Shown here: piece after piece, positions 44,890 to 56,963 of the stretch
How positions within the stretch are numbered: position 1 is the first letter of the stretch
How the letters are laid out: each line of letters opens with the position of its first letter
Source: Orychophragmus violaceus
Lineage: Eukaryota; Streptophyta; Magnoliopsida; Brassicales; Brassicaceae
Reading direction: 5' to 3'
Length of the DNA: 64,000 nt
Assembly (NCBI GenBank): GCA_030180135.1
Contig: CM058233.1
Location: 109,905,994 to 109,969,993, forward strand
Notes under the pieces: generated by a model
The model's input: the letters and a program-made list of their open reading frames with translations, nothing else
Told to the model about the DNA's origin: nothing
The model's database searches: none
Position numbers and translations under genes: made by a program

Positions 44890-47001
44890 TTAAAGCTTCT
44901 CATAGAAGAGCAAGCTAGCTTCAGCACCAAGAACATCACTCTCCTTTACTCTGCAAACTTCTGAATCAGATATACTAAACCAGCTCAAATCCTCACACTG
45001 CTCTTCACAACCTTCTTCTTCCTCTTGTGATGATGCTACTCTCACACTTCTATAAACTGTATAGTGTCCGCTTCCGGTTCTACCAAAATGTTCCACCACT
45101 GCCACAAGCCTATACATGTTGCTTCTTCTTGATGCTTCTTGGTTTAACAACTGTGACATCTGATTCTTTTCTATGTTTAATCCAACTGAAGACGGTGAGA
45201 ACAAGGAGAGGTCCAGGACAAGCGGGAATGCAATATGTCCCTATATTGATAAGCTGAGATTAGAACAACTAGTAGTTACCAAGACTATGGATATGAAATG
45301 TAGAGAGGAAAGAGAAGCAAAAGTCTCTACCGATAGTTTGACCGATTCTCCATACATGTTTAATGAAGCACGTTGCACTTGAATGCATAGCAGCTGTAAC
45401 AATAGCACCGCATTCAATCATCTAAGGATTCAAACTTTATTTTTCGAGTCTAGTTTCAATTAGTAAGTAAATACCTTTGGAAAACGGTCGATGGTTAACT
45501 GCTTCAATATATGAGAATAGCTATTAGACCATGGCATTCTTTCAAGATGAAGACAAGTTTTACAGTCGCATTCTTCATCTCTGCCACAGCTCTTAACCTT
45601 CTCAATATCCGTCTGATGACAACCATTTTTATTAAATACAGGTCAGGTAGAGTCGTGAAGCATGTGCAAAATGTACAGTAAATTACCTCAGCTGCTCCTA
45701 TGACAGTTAAATATTTCAATGCAGCACCATGCCAACATCTATGACAGAAGTAGTTTTCCACTTTCTCGGCTTCAAGAAACTTCTTCAAGCAATTTTCCAA
45801 AGTGCATCCCAACATCTAAGAGCATTCCAAAAGCAAAACTAATGAGAAATGTTTCTATATTTCTGGAGAAGTCTTATATTCATGAAGTAAATCAATAAGA
45901 GAATGGACCTTCCGTAACATACAATGTTGGAACTACCACTATATAGTAACGGAGAAAGAGGCAACGTATGGAAGAACTGAAACTCCAACGAAATCTGCAA
46001 AACCAAGAAAACTATTGAACAAAATCAAGAGCTGGTTAAAGGATGAGATTGAGAAAATCAAAGCCTAATCACCTGAGACGAACAAATTCGACACATCAAG
46101 GTACTACCAAGAATCCCACTGAATGGTCCACGCAAATGGTTATGCCATCTCTTGATCTCCATATCATGGAGGCCTTCACTAGGCGCAAGCATTCTCAAGT
46201 TGCGAGAAAACATTATATCTGATAGATTACTACTCCTAGTAGGACGATACCAAACTACAATCTCTTCTTGCAAAGAAGATATTAGATGAAGAAGGGCTTC
46301 TGCTGCATCCTATATTCCAACAAGTTCATTAGCTTACAGATGACTAAGTATGGATCTAATCTGATATATTGAAATCTAACCTGTTGGCTAGTCAAATTGA
46401 AGTTTTCAACATAATGTGTCAATGCTAACATAACTTTACGAGGGCTAGATACAGATGGTCTTCTTCCAAGAGTGCAGAGCTCTGACAAGAGATTAAGCTT
46501 ATTATCAGACAATTTCCCAGCTCAAGAGACAACGACAAAGAAAATATTACCTTGTAATAAATCAGACAAAGCAAAAGTAAGAGGAAACTGTTCATCTTCT
46601 TCTCCAGCTACTGTTTCTCTAGTATCTTCTATAACCCATTCAAGATAACTCCGGAAATCTTTACAACTCGCTAGAGCCTGAAAGTCAAATTCACAATCAA
46701 ATCGAAGAATCCATTGAAATATCAATAATACAGTCCGCTAAGCCCTTACCTGAAGGATGACATTGAGGAAACAATTATTCCCTAGATTTTGCAGGCCAGG
46801 AACGAGAAAAGAATCATCACCGTCGTCTTCTTTTCCACCGGAGAAGAGATTGAAATTACGGTTTCTTAGGGCATAGACGAAACCAGCTGCTCCAAGTAGA
46901 GTAACGACAGACAACTGTGAAACCCAGTTCGAATTCCTTAATCTCTCAGTGAGGATGCGGACAATCGCTTTTGCGTCGTCGGAACCTCTACGGGAAGCCA
47001 T
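44890..47001 (-). CDS. UBP27: Ubiquitin carboxyl-terminal hydrolase 27
   Basis: Nine exons on the minus strand (47001-46750, 46677-46551, 46481-46381, 46309-46073, 45994-45923, 45815-45687, 45612-45475, 45393-45331, 45240-44890) give 489 codons with an intact frame, close to Arabidopsis UBP27 (At4g39370, about 494). I start at MASRRGSDDAKAI rather than a Met 13 codons upstream because Arabidopsis begins MVSRRGS. A hydrophobic span (about 28-47) anchors the protein; UBP27 is reported in the mitochondrial outer membrane, where it affects mitochondrial shape. The USP Cys box is GLQNLGNNCFLNVILQ (Cys77) and the His box GRTGSGHYTVYRSVRV (His432). A Cys-rich ribbon CHRCWHGAALKYL is kept. It ends ASLLFYEKL. 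It should remove ubiquitin from mitochondrial proteins. Confidence 0.95.
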
Positions 47002-48080
47002 AGCGAGAATGATGAAGAGTAAGAAACCTGAAGCCTCCAAGTTCTTCCGAGGGTTCGAATGATAACTGCATATTTAAAATTATTTTGCTGAAAGAGTTTT
47101 AAGTCTCTAATTATATAATAGATTATCCCAAAAAAAAAAAAATCATAAGATATATCTAGAAATAGATTAAGTTATTTATTAAAAATTAAAAAAATATATC
47201 TCAAAACCATGAAGATTAGTTTAGTGAATATTAATATAGAAAGAATGTGGTTAAATATTTTTAGAATAGATTATAAGTGATAAAACTAATTATTTACAAG
47301 ATTTATTCATAAAAATCAAGATTTTCGTATAGATTAATCTACAAATAATAAGATAATTTTGAAAATTGGCATACATAGTTATCTCTACAATAAATACGAT
47401 AAATTTGTTAAAAGAAGTTTTGATTTATATTTTTTTATAGTTATCTAAAAATAGAGGTTTTCTCTTACGACTATCAAAACTAATTTAGTGAAAATTAATC
47501 ATAAAGTTAAGATGCAGATAGGTTGAAACTTTAGTTTTTGGATAATAGAGAGTATTAGATGTCAAAATCTCTTTCACCAAGTTTTCATATTCAAGATAAA
47601 TACATATATGCATATAAAAATTTACAAAATTATTTTATAGTATACATAACCTCTACAAAAACTCTTGTAAATCTAAGAAACTGGATTTATCACTTATAAT
47701 TAATTTAAAAAATACTTAACCATGTATTAACTCTATATTAATGTTTATTTAATTAGTTTGGTGGTCATGACTCATGAGACATTTCTTAGCATCTCTAATG
47801 TATTTTTGATTAGATTTATTTCTAATATATTATTTCATATTCCAGTACTTTTATTTTTTATTAATTACAATTATATATTTTTAAAAAAATATATAAACTG
47901 AAATTATTCATTTAGTTTCTTTTACAAATTTCACAAATTATTATATTATTTAAATTTATTGTTAAATATACTAAATTTACTTTATATTATTTTAAATTTC
48001 AGTATTATATTTTTCAAAAACAAATGATAAGTTTTTTATTATTAATTTTTATATTAAATATATGCTATTTGCATTGTAAA
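47002..48080. other. AT-rich intergenic DNA with an imperfect inverted repeat
   Basis: 47200-47300 (gtttagtgaatattaatata ... gattataagtgataaaa) is inverted at 47690-47765 (tttatcacttataattaatt ... tatattaatgtttatttaat), suggesting an old foldback element of about 0.6 kb. No ORF. Confidence 0.45.
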
Positions 48081-48145
48081 TAGTTAGTTTCATTAAAGTG
48101 AATCAGTGATTTCTCCTTTTTTTTTATGTACTTGTTTAATAGTAA

Positions 48146-49226
48146 CTAGATTTTGATCCGCGCTATAGGAGCGCGGGTATATATTTCTTTTTTATATTTT
48201 AAAATTCATTAGACATTGATATTTTATAAATTACGTTTTTAAAAATAAATAAATTAGATTTTGTTATTAATTAAATCATATGATAATATGATGCTAACTA
48301 CTAAGAGAACATGATTATATATTTTTGTTTTTTGTGTGTTTCATATTGTTTTACGCGTGGTAGCTAGTTATTATGTAGTTTGTTATTATTTTTAATAGAT
48401 ACTTAGTTTATCTTAAAAGTGTATTTATTTTTAAAAATTTATCTAAATAATTCAACTTAGTCCAACCCGTGATTTCGCTATTAAAAGTTATTAAATCAAT
48501 AATATTTGTATATAATACAATCTTAGCAATATACATATTATTTTATAGATCTAAATATAACTAAAATATAATAATTGGGCGTTCATTTTCCAGTTTTGAT
48601 TGGTTTAAGTTCATTTAATTTTGTATAGTTAAAATTGGGTTAATTCATATTTCTAACTTATTTTCCAATAAACATAAATCGTTTTAAATATTTTGGTAAA
48701 ACAATCTTTTAAATATTGTCATCGTAAAAACATCGACCGTAATCAAATATTGAGAGCGCGGATTTTTTTTTTTTTAAATATTGTTTGTTGCAGTATTTTT
48801 TTTTATTGTAGTTTATGTTTGTCAATAAATTAAATGAGTTATGTTTTTGTATTTTGTATCACTACTATATTTTTAATATTGTGGTTTATTATAACGTTTT
48901 GTTTACACATAAATTAATGATATGTGTTATTGCACCTTTAAACTATTTTGTTTTGTTTTAGCAATTAGAAACTTTTGTTTTGACATGTTTTGATACTATT
49001 TCAGACATTAAGTTAATGGTATACGTTATTTTACTTCTCAAATTGCTATTTGATACACAATATTGTTCAATGTGTATTTAATATTAAACATTAATGATTC
49101 GTAATATGTATTTGAGAATGACATATTTACCCTTAATGAAGGTTACAAATCCTAATAATATCAAGGACAAATTCCGGGAACAACATTTATGTACCATGGC
49201 AAACCTTCCTGTTTTAATAGAGTAGA
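48146..49226 (-). mobile_element. Non-autonomous Helitron, copy 1
   Basis: On the minus strand it starts TCTACTCTATTAAAACAGG after a host A. It ends with the hairpin acccgcgctcctatagcgcg ggt followed by atcaaaatCTAG and a host T (plus-strand ctag at 48146-48149). A TC start, a GC-rich hairpin about 10 bp from CTAG, and insertion between A and T without TSD are the Helitron hallmarks. The 1.08-kb AT-rich interior has no Rep/helicase coding capacity. Confidence 0.85.
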
Positions 49227-49291
49227 TAGTTAGTTTCATTAAAGTGAATCAGTGATTTCTCCTTTTTTTTAATCTACTTGTTTAATAGTAA

Positions 49292-50377
49292 CTAGATTTT
49301 GACCCGCGCTATAGGAGCGCGGGTATATATTTCTTTTTTATATTTTAAAATTCATTAGACATTGATATTTTATAAATTACGTTTTTAAAAATAAATAAAT
49401 TAGATTTTGTTATTAATTAAATCATATGATAATATGATGCTAACTACTAAGAGAACATGATTATATATTTTTGTTTTTTGTGTGTTTCATATTGTTTTAC
49501 GCGTGGTAGCTAGTTATTATGTAGTTTGTTATTATTTTTAATAGATACTTAGTTTATCTTAAAAGTGCATATATATTTTATTTTTAAAAATTTATCTAAA
49601 TTAATTCAAACTTAGTCCAACCCGTGATTTCGCTATTAAAAGTTATTAAATCAATAATATTTGTATATAATACAATCTTAGCAATATACATATTATTTTA
49701 TAGATCTAAATATAACTAAAATATAATAATTTGTTCATTTTACAGTTTTGATTGGTTTAAGTTCATTTAATTTTGTATAGTTAAAATTGGTTAATTCATA
49801 TTTCTAACTTATTTTCCAATAAACATAAATCGTTTTAAATATTTTGGTAAAACAATCTTTTAAATATTGCCATCGTAAAAACATCGACCGTAATCAAATA
49901 TTGAGAGCGCGGATTTTTTTTTTTTTAAAATATTGTTTGTTGCAGTATTTTTTTTATTGTAGTTTATGTTTGTCAATAAATTGAATGAGTTATGTTTTTG
50001 TATTTTGTATCACTACTATATTTTTAATATTGTGGTTTATTATAACGTTTTGTTTACACATAAATTAATGATATGTGTTATTGCACTTTTAAACTATTTT
50101 GTTTTGTTTTAGCAATTATAAACTTTTGTTTTGACATGTTTTGATACTATTTCAGACATTAAGTTAATGGTATACGTTATTTTACTTCTCAAATTGCTAT
50201 TTGATACACAATATTGTTCAATGTGTATTTAATATTAAACATTAATGATTCGTAATATGTATTTGAGAATGACATATTTACCCTTAATGAAGGTTACAAA
50301 TCCTAATAATATCAAGGACAAATTCCGGGAACAACATTTATGTACCATGACAAACCTTCCTGTTTTAATAGAATAGA
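49292..50377 (-). mobile_element. Non-autonomous Helitron, copy 2 (tandem)
   Basis: It is nearly identical to copy 1: start TCTATTCTATTAAAACAGG, hairpin acccgcgctcctatagcgcg ggt, end CTAG at plus 49295-49292. The 65 bp between the copies (49227-49291) repeats the 65 bp flanking copy 1 on its 3' side (48081-48145). The duplicated unit is therefore Helitron plus flank, period 1146 bp. Confidence 0.85.
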
Positions 50378-50394
50378 TTCCCCCTTTGTAGTTG

Positions 50395-50590
50395 ATAGGT
50401 CTGGACGTTCGGGTATCCGTTTGGGTTCGGTTCGGATCTTTTGGGTTTTTGGATTTTCGGATCTAGGCATATAAGACCTATTCGGGTATTTTATAATTTC
50501 GGTTCGGGTTCGGTTCGGTTCTATTCGGATTCGGTTTGAGTTCGGGTATCCGAAAAATCATAAAACAAAAATAAAAATTGGTTAATTTGA
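50395..50590. repeat. CGGTTCGGGT-rich degenerate repeat
   Basis: Strings such as gggtatccgtttgggttcgg and ttcggttcgggttcggttcg. Same type as the adjacent 50629-50955 element. No ends were resolved. Confidence 0.6.
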
Positions 50591-50628
50591 ACAAAATTTT
50601 GTTAATTCTAGAGAAATATAGCTAGAAG

Positions 50629-50955
50629 TAGGGCTGGGCGTTCGGATACCCATTCGGGTTCGGATCAGATTTTCGGGTTTTCGGGTTTAGAGCTAGAGAA
50701 CCCGTTCGGATATTTCTAAATATTGAACCCGTTTGTATAATTCTGTTATATTATGTCTAAATATAACTAATATTTTGAATATATAATTGTAGTTCGGATA
50801 TTTCGGATACCCATTCGGTTCTCAGTTCGGGTTCAATTCCGGTTTTTTGGATATAAAGGTTTAGGACCGATTCAAGTATTTTACCGGTTCAGGTCCGGTT
50901 CCTCTTTTTCGGTTCGAGTTCGGTATTTCGGTTTTAGATTTTTTGCCCAGCCCTA
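50629..50955. mobile_element. Small TIR element, CGGTTCGG-rich
   Basis: The termini tagggctgggc (50629) and gcccagcccta (ending 50955) are perfect 11-bp inverted repeats. The interior is made of cgggttcgg-like motifs on both strands around an AT-rich centre. It is 327 bp and non-coding. The TSD is not clear beyond TA, so the superfamily is uncertain (hAT-like termini). Confidence 0.65.
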
Positions 50956-51356
50956 GTAGTTGTTAATCGGTATTATCTAACGTTTTATGGTTTCTCGATC
51001 CTAAGTTTGTTTTATTATCTCTTGTTTGTGAAATTTTGCCTCCGATATCATGTTAGATAACCGGTTTGTCTTATTTTAAATCCGTATCCACATCATGGAT
51101 CCGAATATGTATTACAACTTTGAATATTTAATGAAAAAAACATTAGTAAAAAATAATTTCGACATCAAGTAGTATATACAAGAACAAGATCTTACAAGAA
51201 GTAAAAGATTAGTTAAAATAACAAAAGAAACAATGAAAGAACTATCTCCAACGTAATAAGCACACTTCCAAACACCTGCAAAATTCAACATAGACAAAAA
51301 CAAAGACAATACACAATAACAAAACCAACTCATAAATATATACAATAAAAAGATCT

Positions 51357-51636
51357 CAGACATCCAAGGAAGGATAAGAGCTGCATTAGCTCTCAAGCCT
51401 GGCGAAAGGCGAAAGCTTTAGGCGGCCACTGCGAATGTTTTGAGAAACAAGCCTTACGATTTAACATCATAGATCTTACACAAACAAATGACACATAAAA
51501 CTAAAAACTGAATCGGTTTCAGACATCCAAGGAAGGATAGAAGCAGCATTAACTCTCAAGCCTGGCGAAAGGCGAAAGCTCTTAGGCGGCCACTGCGAAT
51601 GTTTTGAGAAACAAGCCTTTGGATTTATCATCATCA
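51357..51636 (-). repeat. Tandemly duplicated ~117-bp gene-like fragment (period 163 bp)
   Basis: agacatccaaggaaggata followed by ctctcaagcctggcgaaagg and cgaatgttttgagaaacaag occurs at 51357-51474 and again at 51520-51636. On the minus strand one frame reads FSKHSQWPPKSFRLSPGLR, then VNAASILPWMSE; the other copy has RANAALILPWMSE. I do not recognise the protein. The GC-rich, coding-like composition suggests two copies of one exon from an unknown gene, each in a different downstream context. Confidence 0.55.
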
Positions 51637-51879
51637 ACCTACCCACCTCAAAACGAATCATAGAATAACACACAGAGCTAAAAATTTGAAGGTGAGATGA
51701 ACTCGAGCTGGTATAGAAGAGGCGCTAACGTCCTGGGTTGTTTTGAGAAGTTGGAGAGGATTGACGTATTTATATAAGAAGGGATGAGGCGTCAGATTAT
51801 TAGGGCTTTCTAATTGTTGACGATGAACGGCTCACATTCTTTTCCTTTTTCCTCGTTTTTCTAATTTTGTTCGGACGGT

Positions 51880-52620
51880 TAGACATGAATGTTCGGTTCT
51901 TCGGTTTAGTTTGATTTTTTTGGTTTTTGATTTTTCGGTTTAGAAATTTATGATTCATTCGGGTATTTAGAAAATTCAGTCCAGTTTCAATTTTCCGGTT
52001 TAAATAGTAAATTTATAAACCAGTTAATACAAAAAAAAAAAAATTGAATCCAATCCAATTCGGTTTTTCGGATAATTCTGAGTAATCTTAGTATAAATTC
52101 ACATAATTTTGGGGGAAATTTTGATTAATTCTGACAAAATTTCATAATTAGAATAATTCCGATAAAATCAGATACTTTTAAAATATTTTATTTAAAAAAT
52201 ATTTGAATTATTTCGGATAATTCATATCTTTGTAATATTTAGTTAATTCATATTATACAATCATTCTAAAACTGAAATATAACTAATACTTTTACATTAA
52301 AAATCATATTTCAGTTAATTTGAGTATCAGTTTAGTTCGATTATTTTGGTTATAGAAACCATTTAAGTATTTACGAAAGTCAAATCGGTTTCGGTTCTTC
52401 GATTCCATTTTCGGTTTTTATGCTCACTTCTCTCGAATTTACACCTGAAGAGGCTATAGTCCTCCTGCGGTCCTGCCAGAATCCAAACTCCGTCTGCTTC
52501 TCCCAAGAAAGGTTGATCTTGTGACTGCCATATTAATACATGCATATGGTTGTAGAAAAAATCTTTTAATTCTAGTCTCATTCCAATGATTTGCCTTTCA
52601 AATTTCTTTGTATTTACCAA
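51880..52620. other. Decayed CGGTT repeat and possible LINE remnant
   Basis: 51880-52420 is a degenerate ttcggtt/ggttttt repeat. On the minus strand 52600-52430 reads LIWQSQDQPFLGEADGVWIL, resembling the start of a LINE RNase H domain (DGxW) but too short and broken to be sure. No intact gene. Confidence 0.35.
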
Positions 52621-52911
52621 ATCAAAAATTCATCAAGACTTTAATGCATGCCTCATAAACTTTGATAAACCAAACCTCAAGTGAAGTTAACCTTATTTAG
52701 CTAGATATTGTCCAAAAGAAAGACTTATTATCTAAGGAGCCAAAACATGAAAAGAAAAACATAGAAAAGTTCTTTGACAGATTAGGTGACTTGTTTCAGA
52801 AGAAACCAATTCACTAACACAAAAGTAGAAAACGAAGAAAACTCGCCAGACGCAAACACAGCAAAAGCACAAGATACAACAAACTCCTCCACAGTCAACT
52901 CTTAGATTCGG

Positions 52912-54927
52912 CTAAGTCATGGAGGGGCTCAAGGAGTTAGCCACGTCGATCACAAACCTGTACCTAACATCAGACTTAGCAAGCCTATCCATTGCAGTGT
53001 TAATATCATCCATCTTAATCAATTCAATATCTGCCGTTATGTTATGCTTAGCGCAGAAATCAAGCATCTCTTGTGTCTCCTTCATCCCTCCAATGTCACT
53101 TCCTCCCACCATTTTCCTTCCTGTAAATAATAAGACAGGTTTAACTTGTGTAACAAGAAGTAAAAGTTTGCAGAGAAAGTTTTTAGGGCTTTCTTTACCG
53201 AGAACAAGAGGGAAGATTGGTAGCTCAAGAGGCTTCTCAGGTAAACCTAAAGTGACGAGCTTTCCATTGACTTTGAGTAAACTGAGCAGTGGAAACAGAG
53301 CATGTACTGCTGAAACCGTATCGATAATGTAGTCCATAGTTCCAATTGCAGCCTAAAATTTCCACACAGAGAACAAAAAATAGACTTTCTTGTTCAGTTT
53401 CATTTCCGTACTATGTGGACATGGTTTAAATTAAAGGGTGCCTGATCCGGTTTAACCGGTTAGAACCGAATGAGCAAAACTGTCTAAACCCATTCAATTC
53501 CAAACAAACAACAACTAAAACCAACTGGAAAAGAGAAATAAACTCTTGAAAAACCGAGTTTAAACCGAAATACAGAACCAATCTAGATATTCAGGATCCT
53601 ATTAAAAAAAATTAATAATATAATTTTATCTTTATACTAATAAAACTATATTTAAAAAATTATATAAAATAAATAAGTTTTTCTAATCAAAATAAAAATA
53701 GAAAGGTAAAAATAAAGAAAAATCTTCAAAGAAATAATTTTAAACATTTGCAATTTACATAATTTTTATTTTTATATATTTTCCAGAATATTTTATGTTT
53801 TCTATAAATATATATGAAATATATTATATATTTTCATAATAAACTAATATATAAAAGTAAGTTTTCTATAAATTTTAGGATCTTATATAGTGGGCCACAT
53901 TCAAACGTTTCAAAAAATGTGTTCAGATTTGAAATAAGAACCGTATTGAACCGATGACCCAAAAAAACCGGACCAAAACTATAGGTTAAAGATAACTCTT
54001 TGTTTTGACCAAAAAATAAATAAAAATTGTTACCTTCATCATCTGAGGATCAGTTGAGACAAGAAACGAATCAGCACCAAGTCGATTAACGGCTTCATCT
54101 TCTTTACTAGGAGAAGAACTAATCACAGTAACTTTCAAACCAAAAGCTTTACCAATCTTAACAGCAACATGACCAAGCCCACCTAGTCCAGCCACACCCA
54201 AATGCTTCCCTGGCTCGGTCATACCATAATACTTCATTGGACTATAAACAGTGATTCCAGCACACAGCAATGGGGCACCTGAATCGCTCGGTAATCCCTC
54301 GGGAAACATCAAAACAAAGCGTTGGTCGACCACAATGGTCTCTGAATATCCACCGTAGGTCTTGGTTCCATCGGATCCAATCGAGTTGTACGTGAAAGAC
54401 ATTTGGGGACAGTAATTTTCAAGATCTTGGTTACAAGACTCGCAAGATTGGCAAGAACCTGTGATCACTCCTACTCCTACACGGTCTCCTTCTTTGAATT
54501 TAGTCACGTTTTTGCCAACTTTTGTAGCTATTCCAACTATCTCATGCCTAATTCATATCAAAAGGTTTTGTTATATAATCATGTTTTTTAAAAGTATGAC
54601 TTTTTTTTTTATCACGTACCCTGGAACTACAGGATAATAGGAGAAGCCCCAGTCGTTTTTGATGGTATGTAAATCAGTGTGACACACTCCACAATACAAG
54701 ATCTTCACTGTCACATCATTTTCACCATTGTCTCTGCATAGTAAACATCAAGCTATATTATAAACAATAAAAACATCAAAATATTTCTAAAAAGATAATA
54801 ACGAAACAAGAGACTGATCATAAGAGAACCTTCTAGAGAAATGGAAAGGAGAAAGAAGGCCAGATTTGTCTCTGGCAGCCCAACCAAAGGCTTTGTTCGG
54901 ATGCTCTGTTTCTGGAGATTTAGCCAT
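52912..54927 (-). CDS. CAD9: Cinnamyl-alcohol dehydrogenase-like protein CAD9
   Basis: Five exons on the minus strand (54927-54830, 54733-54620, 54547-54034, 53352-53199, 53120-52912) give 362 codons; Arabidopsis CAD9 (At4g39330) has about 360. It is a cytosolic, zinc- and NADPH-dependent medium-chain alcohol dehydrogenase of the CAD family, reducing aromatic aldehydes to alcohols. It starts MAKSPETEHPNKAFGWAARD. The catalytic zinc ligands Cys47 (CGVCHTDLH), His72-Glu73 (PGHE) and Cys166 (LLCAGITVYSP) are present. The structural zinc site Cys103/106/109/117 (CQSCESCNQDLENYC) and the Rossmann motif GLGGLGH (about 191-197) are intact. It ends RYRFVIDVANSLSPSMT. The third intron (53353-54033) is enlarged and AT-rich. 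Whether it takes part in lignin synthesis is uncertain; CAD4/5 are the main lignin enzymes. Confidence 0.96.
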
Positions 54928-56005
54928 TTTGTTTCTGTGAGTCTGTTTGTTGTCTGAGTGAGTGTAGAGAGATTGGGTTTATGTTCTGTGGTTACCTCAA
55001 GGGAGTGGTGCATATATGGGCACTCACAGAGGAAGGAGAGGAAAGTAGCTCGAGCTATTAATATCTCTTTTATTGCTTTCATCCGTAAATTAAGAAATGT
55101 TTCCTCTACACTTTCTTAATCCACAATACATGAGATTAGGACAGCTACGTTAATTTTATTGTATGTAGAATAATATGCCATTTTTGGGAGATATCTTAAA
55201 ACAAAACTGTGGTTGATTAGGATCATCATTTAGCAAAATTTGTTTATTGGAAGTTCAATCTCGACACATAGCTCTTTGCGTTATCATACTAGGAAAGTAG
55301 TTATGTTATCAACCTGAGCATCGGTATTAAACTCTCTACAAAATGGTTTAGACAAAGTAAAAAGTAAAAATAAAAGTAGAACAAAATGGTTTCCTTATAA
55401 TATAGTAGGTGGTGGTTAGAGGTGGCCGCTTTATAACCAGATCAAACGTGTTTAAATGGTATTGGCTGATCTCGAAATGTATAAATTGACAGGTTTGAAG
55501 TTGAATGCTCGAGAGTTTGGTGGCCTCTTAAATTGCTGTCTATTAAAAGGTTTGTCGAGCAAGTTAGTTAGTTGTCCTGTCCCCAATTAAGTGCTCGAAA
55601 TCCAGATCTCTCTTTTCGGGTCCGGATCTTTACCCGCACGTTAAATCTCTAAAGCCCATCCTAGTAAAGTCTTCCCACATTTGAAACTTTTGATGCTATG
55701 GCCCATCGACGGATACGTTTTTAAAAAGTGTTGTAAAAGGGCCCATCAAACGTAGAAATTAGAGCTTCATCGTTTTGGTTTCGATATCGAAAACAAACTT
55801 ACAAGTAAGCAAAAATCAAAACAAGCGTAGACGCAGAAAATAGCGTTTCAAGCATCTTTTATTGACATTCTTTTAGTGTAGAGGTGATATGACGTTGGAT
55901 TTCATGTAATGAACGAGCGTTTCCATTTTGGAATCGAGAACAAACATAACCCAAACAAAAAAATCTTGAACAAGCGTTTTGCGATCAAGAACGCAAACGC
56001 AAAAA
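54928..56005. other. CAD9 upstream region and intergenic DNA
   Basis: 54928-55090 is the CAD9 promoter and leader. 55400-55760 contains no ORF with recognisable motifs. 55780-55990 is the 3' flank of the next gene, with two locally similar segments (gaacaagcgttttgcgatca and atgaacgagcgtttccattt). Confidence 0.45.
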
Positions 56006-56552
56006 CTAGCTTGTGAACTTTTGAGCTTCTCTTTTGACTTCCTCTGGCTTCTCCTCTGTTTCTGTTTCTTTCACAGTCGCATCGTCGATCACTTTCTCGT
56101 CAAGAACGGCCTCGTCGTTCTTAATTTTCTGATCATCAACCGGAGCTTTGGTCTTCCATTACCGGAGTTTTTGTCTCTGTTACCGGAGCTTTTGTCTCTT
56201 TTTCCGGAGATATTATCTCTGTTACCGGAGATTTAGTCTCTTTTGTTGGAGATTTTTCCTCAACCAAAACTGTTTTCAAATCTTCAATTACCGGCATCTT
56301 TTCCGGTGTTGTCTTATCGTCCTCTTTCATTTTCTCATCTGCCTTGTCCTATTATCCAAACGATATATAAAGAATAAGAATCTAACATTATGTTTGTATT
56401 TATAATTTTTAGTGACTTACCTGAAGGAACAAGTTGCTAAGAGATTTCCCAGCGTGGATCTTCTGTTCTTCAAGAAGTGAAATCTTAAACTCTTCCGGCG
56501 CCGGAGCTCCAGCTCCCGACAAAAAGATTGGCTTTAGTCCACAATTCCCCAT
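56006..56552 (-). pseudogene. At4g39320-like gene with a +1 frameshift in exon 2
   Basis: Two exons on the minus strand: 56552-56421 (MGNCGLKPIFLSGAGAPAPE, then KISLLEEQKIHAGKSLSNLF) and 56348 onward. The position and start match the small At4g39320 microtubule-associated-related protein of Arabidopsis (from memory). MGNC may allow N-myristoylation. Exon 2 encodes a repetitive acidic region of T/S-P-V-x-E units (EEKSPTKETKSPVTE, ETKAPVTETKTPV). At about 56150 one extra base shifts the frame and translation stops at 56136. In the next frame the repeat continues (TKAPVDDQKIKNDEAV ... KPEEVKREAQKFTS) for about 46 codons to a TAG at 56006. Because the downstream frame is still open and in style, the frameshift is recent, or is a sequencing error. 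Function unknown. Confidence 0.75.
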
Positions 56553-56963
56553 GTTGCTAGCCTTTTGTATTATAAATTCTCTTTATTATATCTCGTTTAA
56601 GAACATGAGCTATATTATATAGACACACACACATGCATGTTGTGTATATAGTTGTCCCCGTCCATCTCGTTACGCGGTTAAGTTAGATAAAGAGGTGGGG
56701 ATACAGAGAGTTGCTTAATTCCCCATTTGGGTAAATTAATCAAGAATGCTGGCGAAATTGGCGTTGGATTATTTTTCAGTTTGTCTGGTGAGTGTGGGGC
56801 TATTGTACATTATTCATATTTTCTAGTATACCAATAGTGTGGTTACATAGTTGGTGGACCAGAAATAAAGACAGTAGTTATGTAGTTATGCTTACATCAT
56901 TATTACTAATAAACGGGTATAAGAGTACACTGCAAGAAAGTTTGGATTAACAACTAGTTGGTA
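56553..56963. other. Intergenic DNA, promoter side of the At4g39320-like gene
   Basis: It contains an (ac)n-like acacacacacatgcatg at 56623-56638 and otherwise unremarkable AT-rich sequence. Confidence 0.5.

Larger units (their letters stand above)
48081..50377. repeat. 1146-bp tandem duplication (Helitron plus 65-bp flank)
   Basis: tagttagtttcattaaagtg begins at 48081 and again at 49227. The two units align throughout with few substitutions and small A/T-tract changes, so the duplication is young compared with the other repeats here. Confidence 0.9.

Noticed and set aside
52919..53332. Plus-strand 137-codon ORF opposite CAD9
   Set aside because: Antisense shadow of CAD9 exons 4-5 running through an intron.
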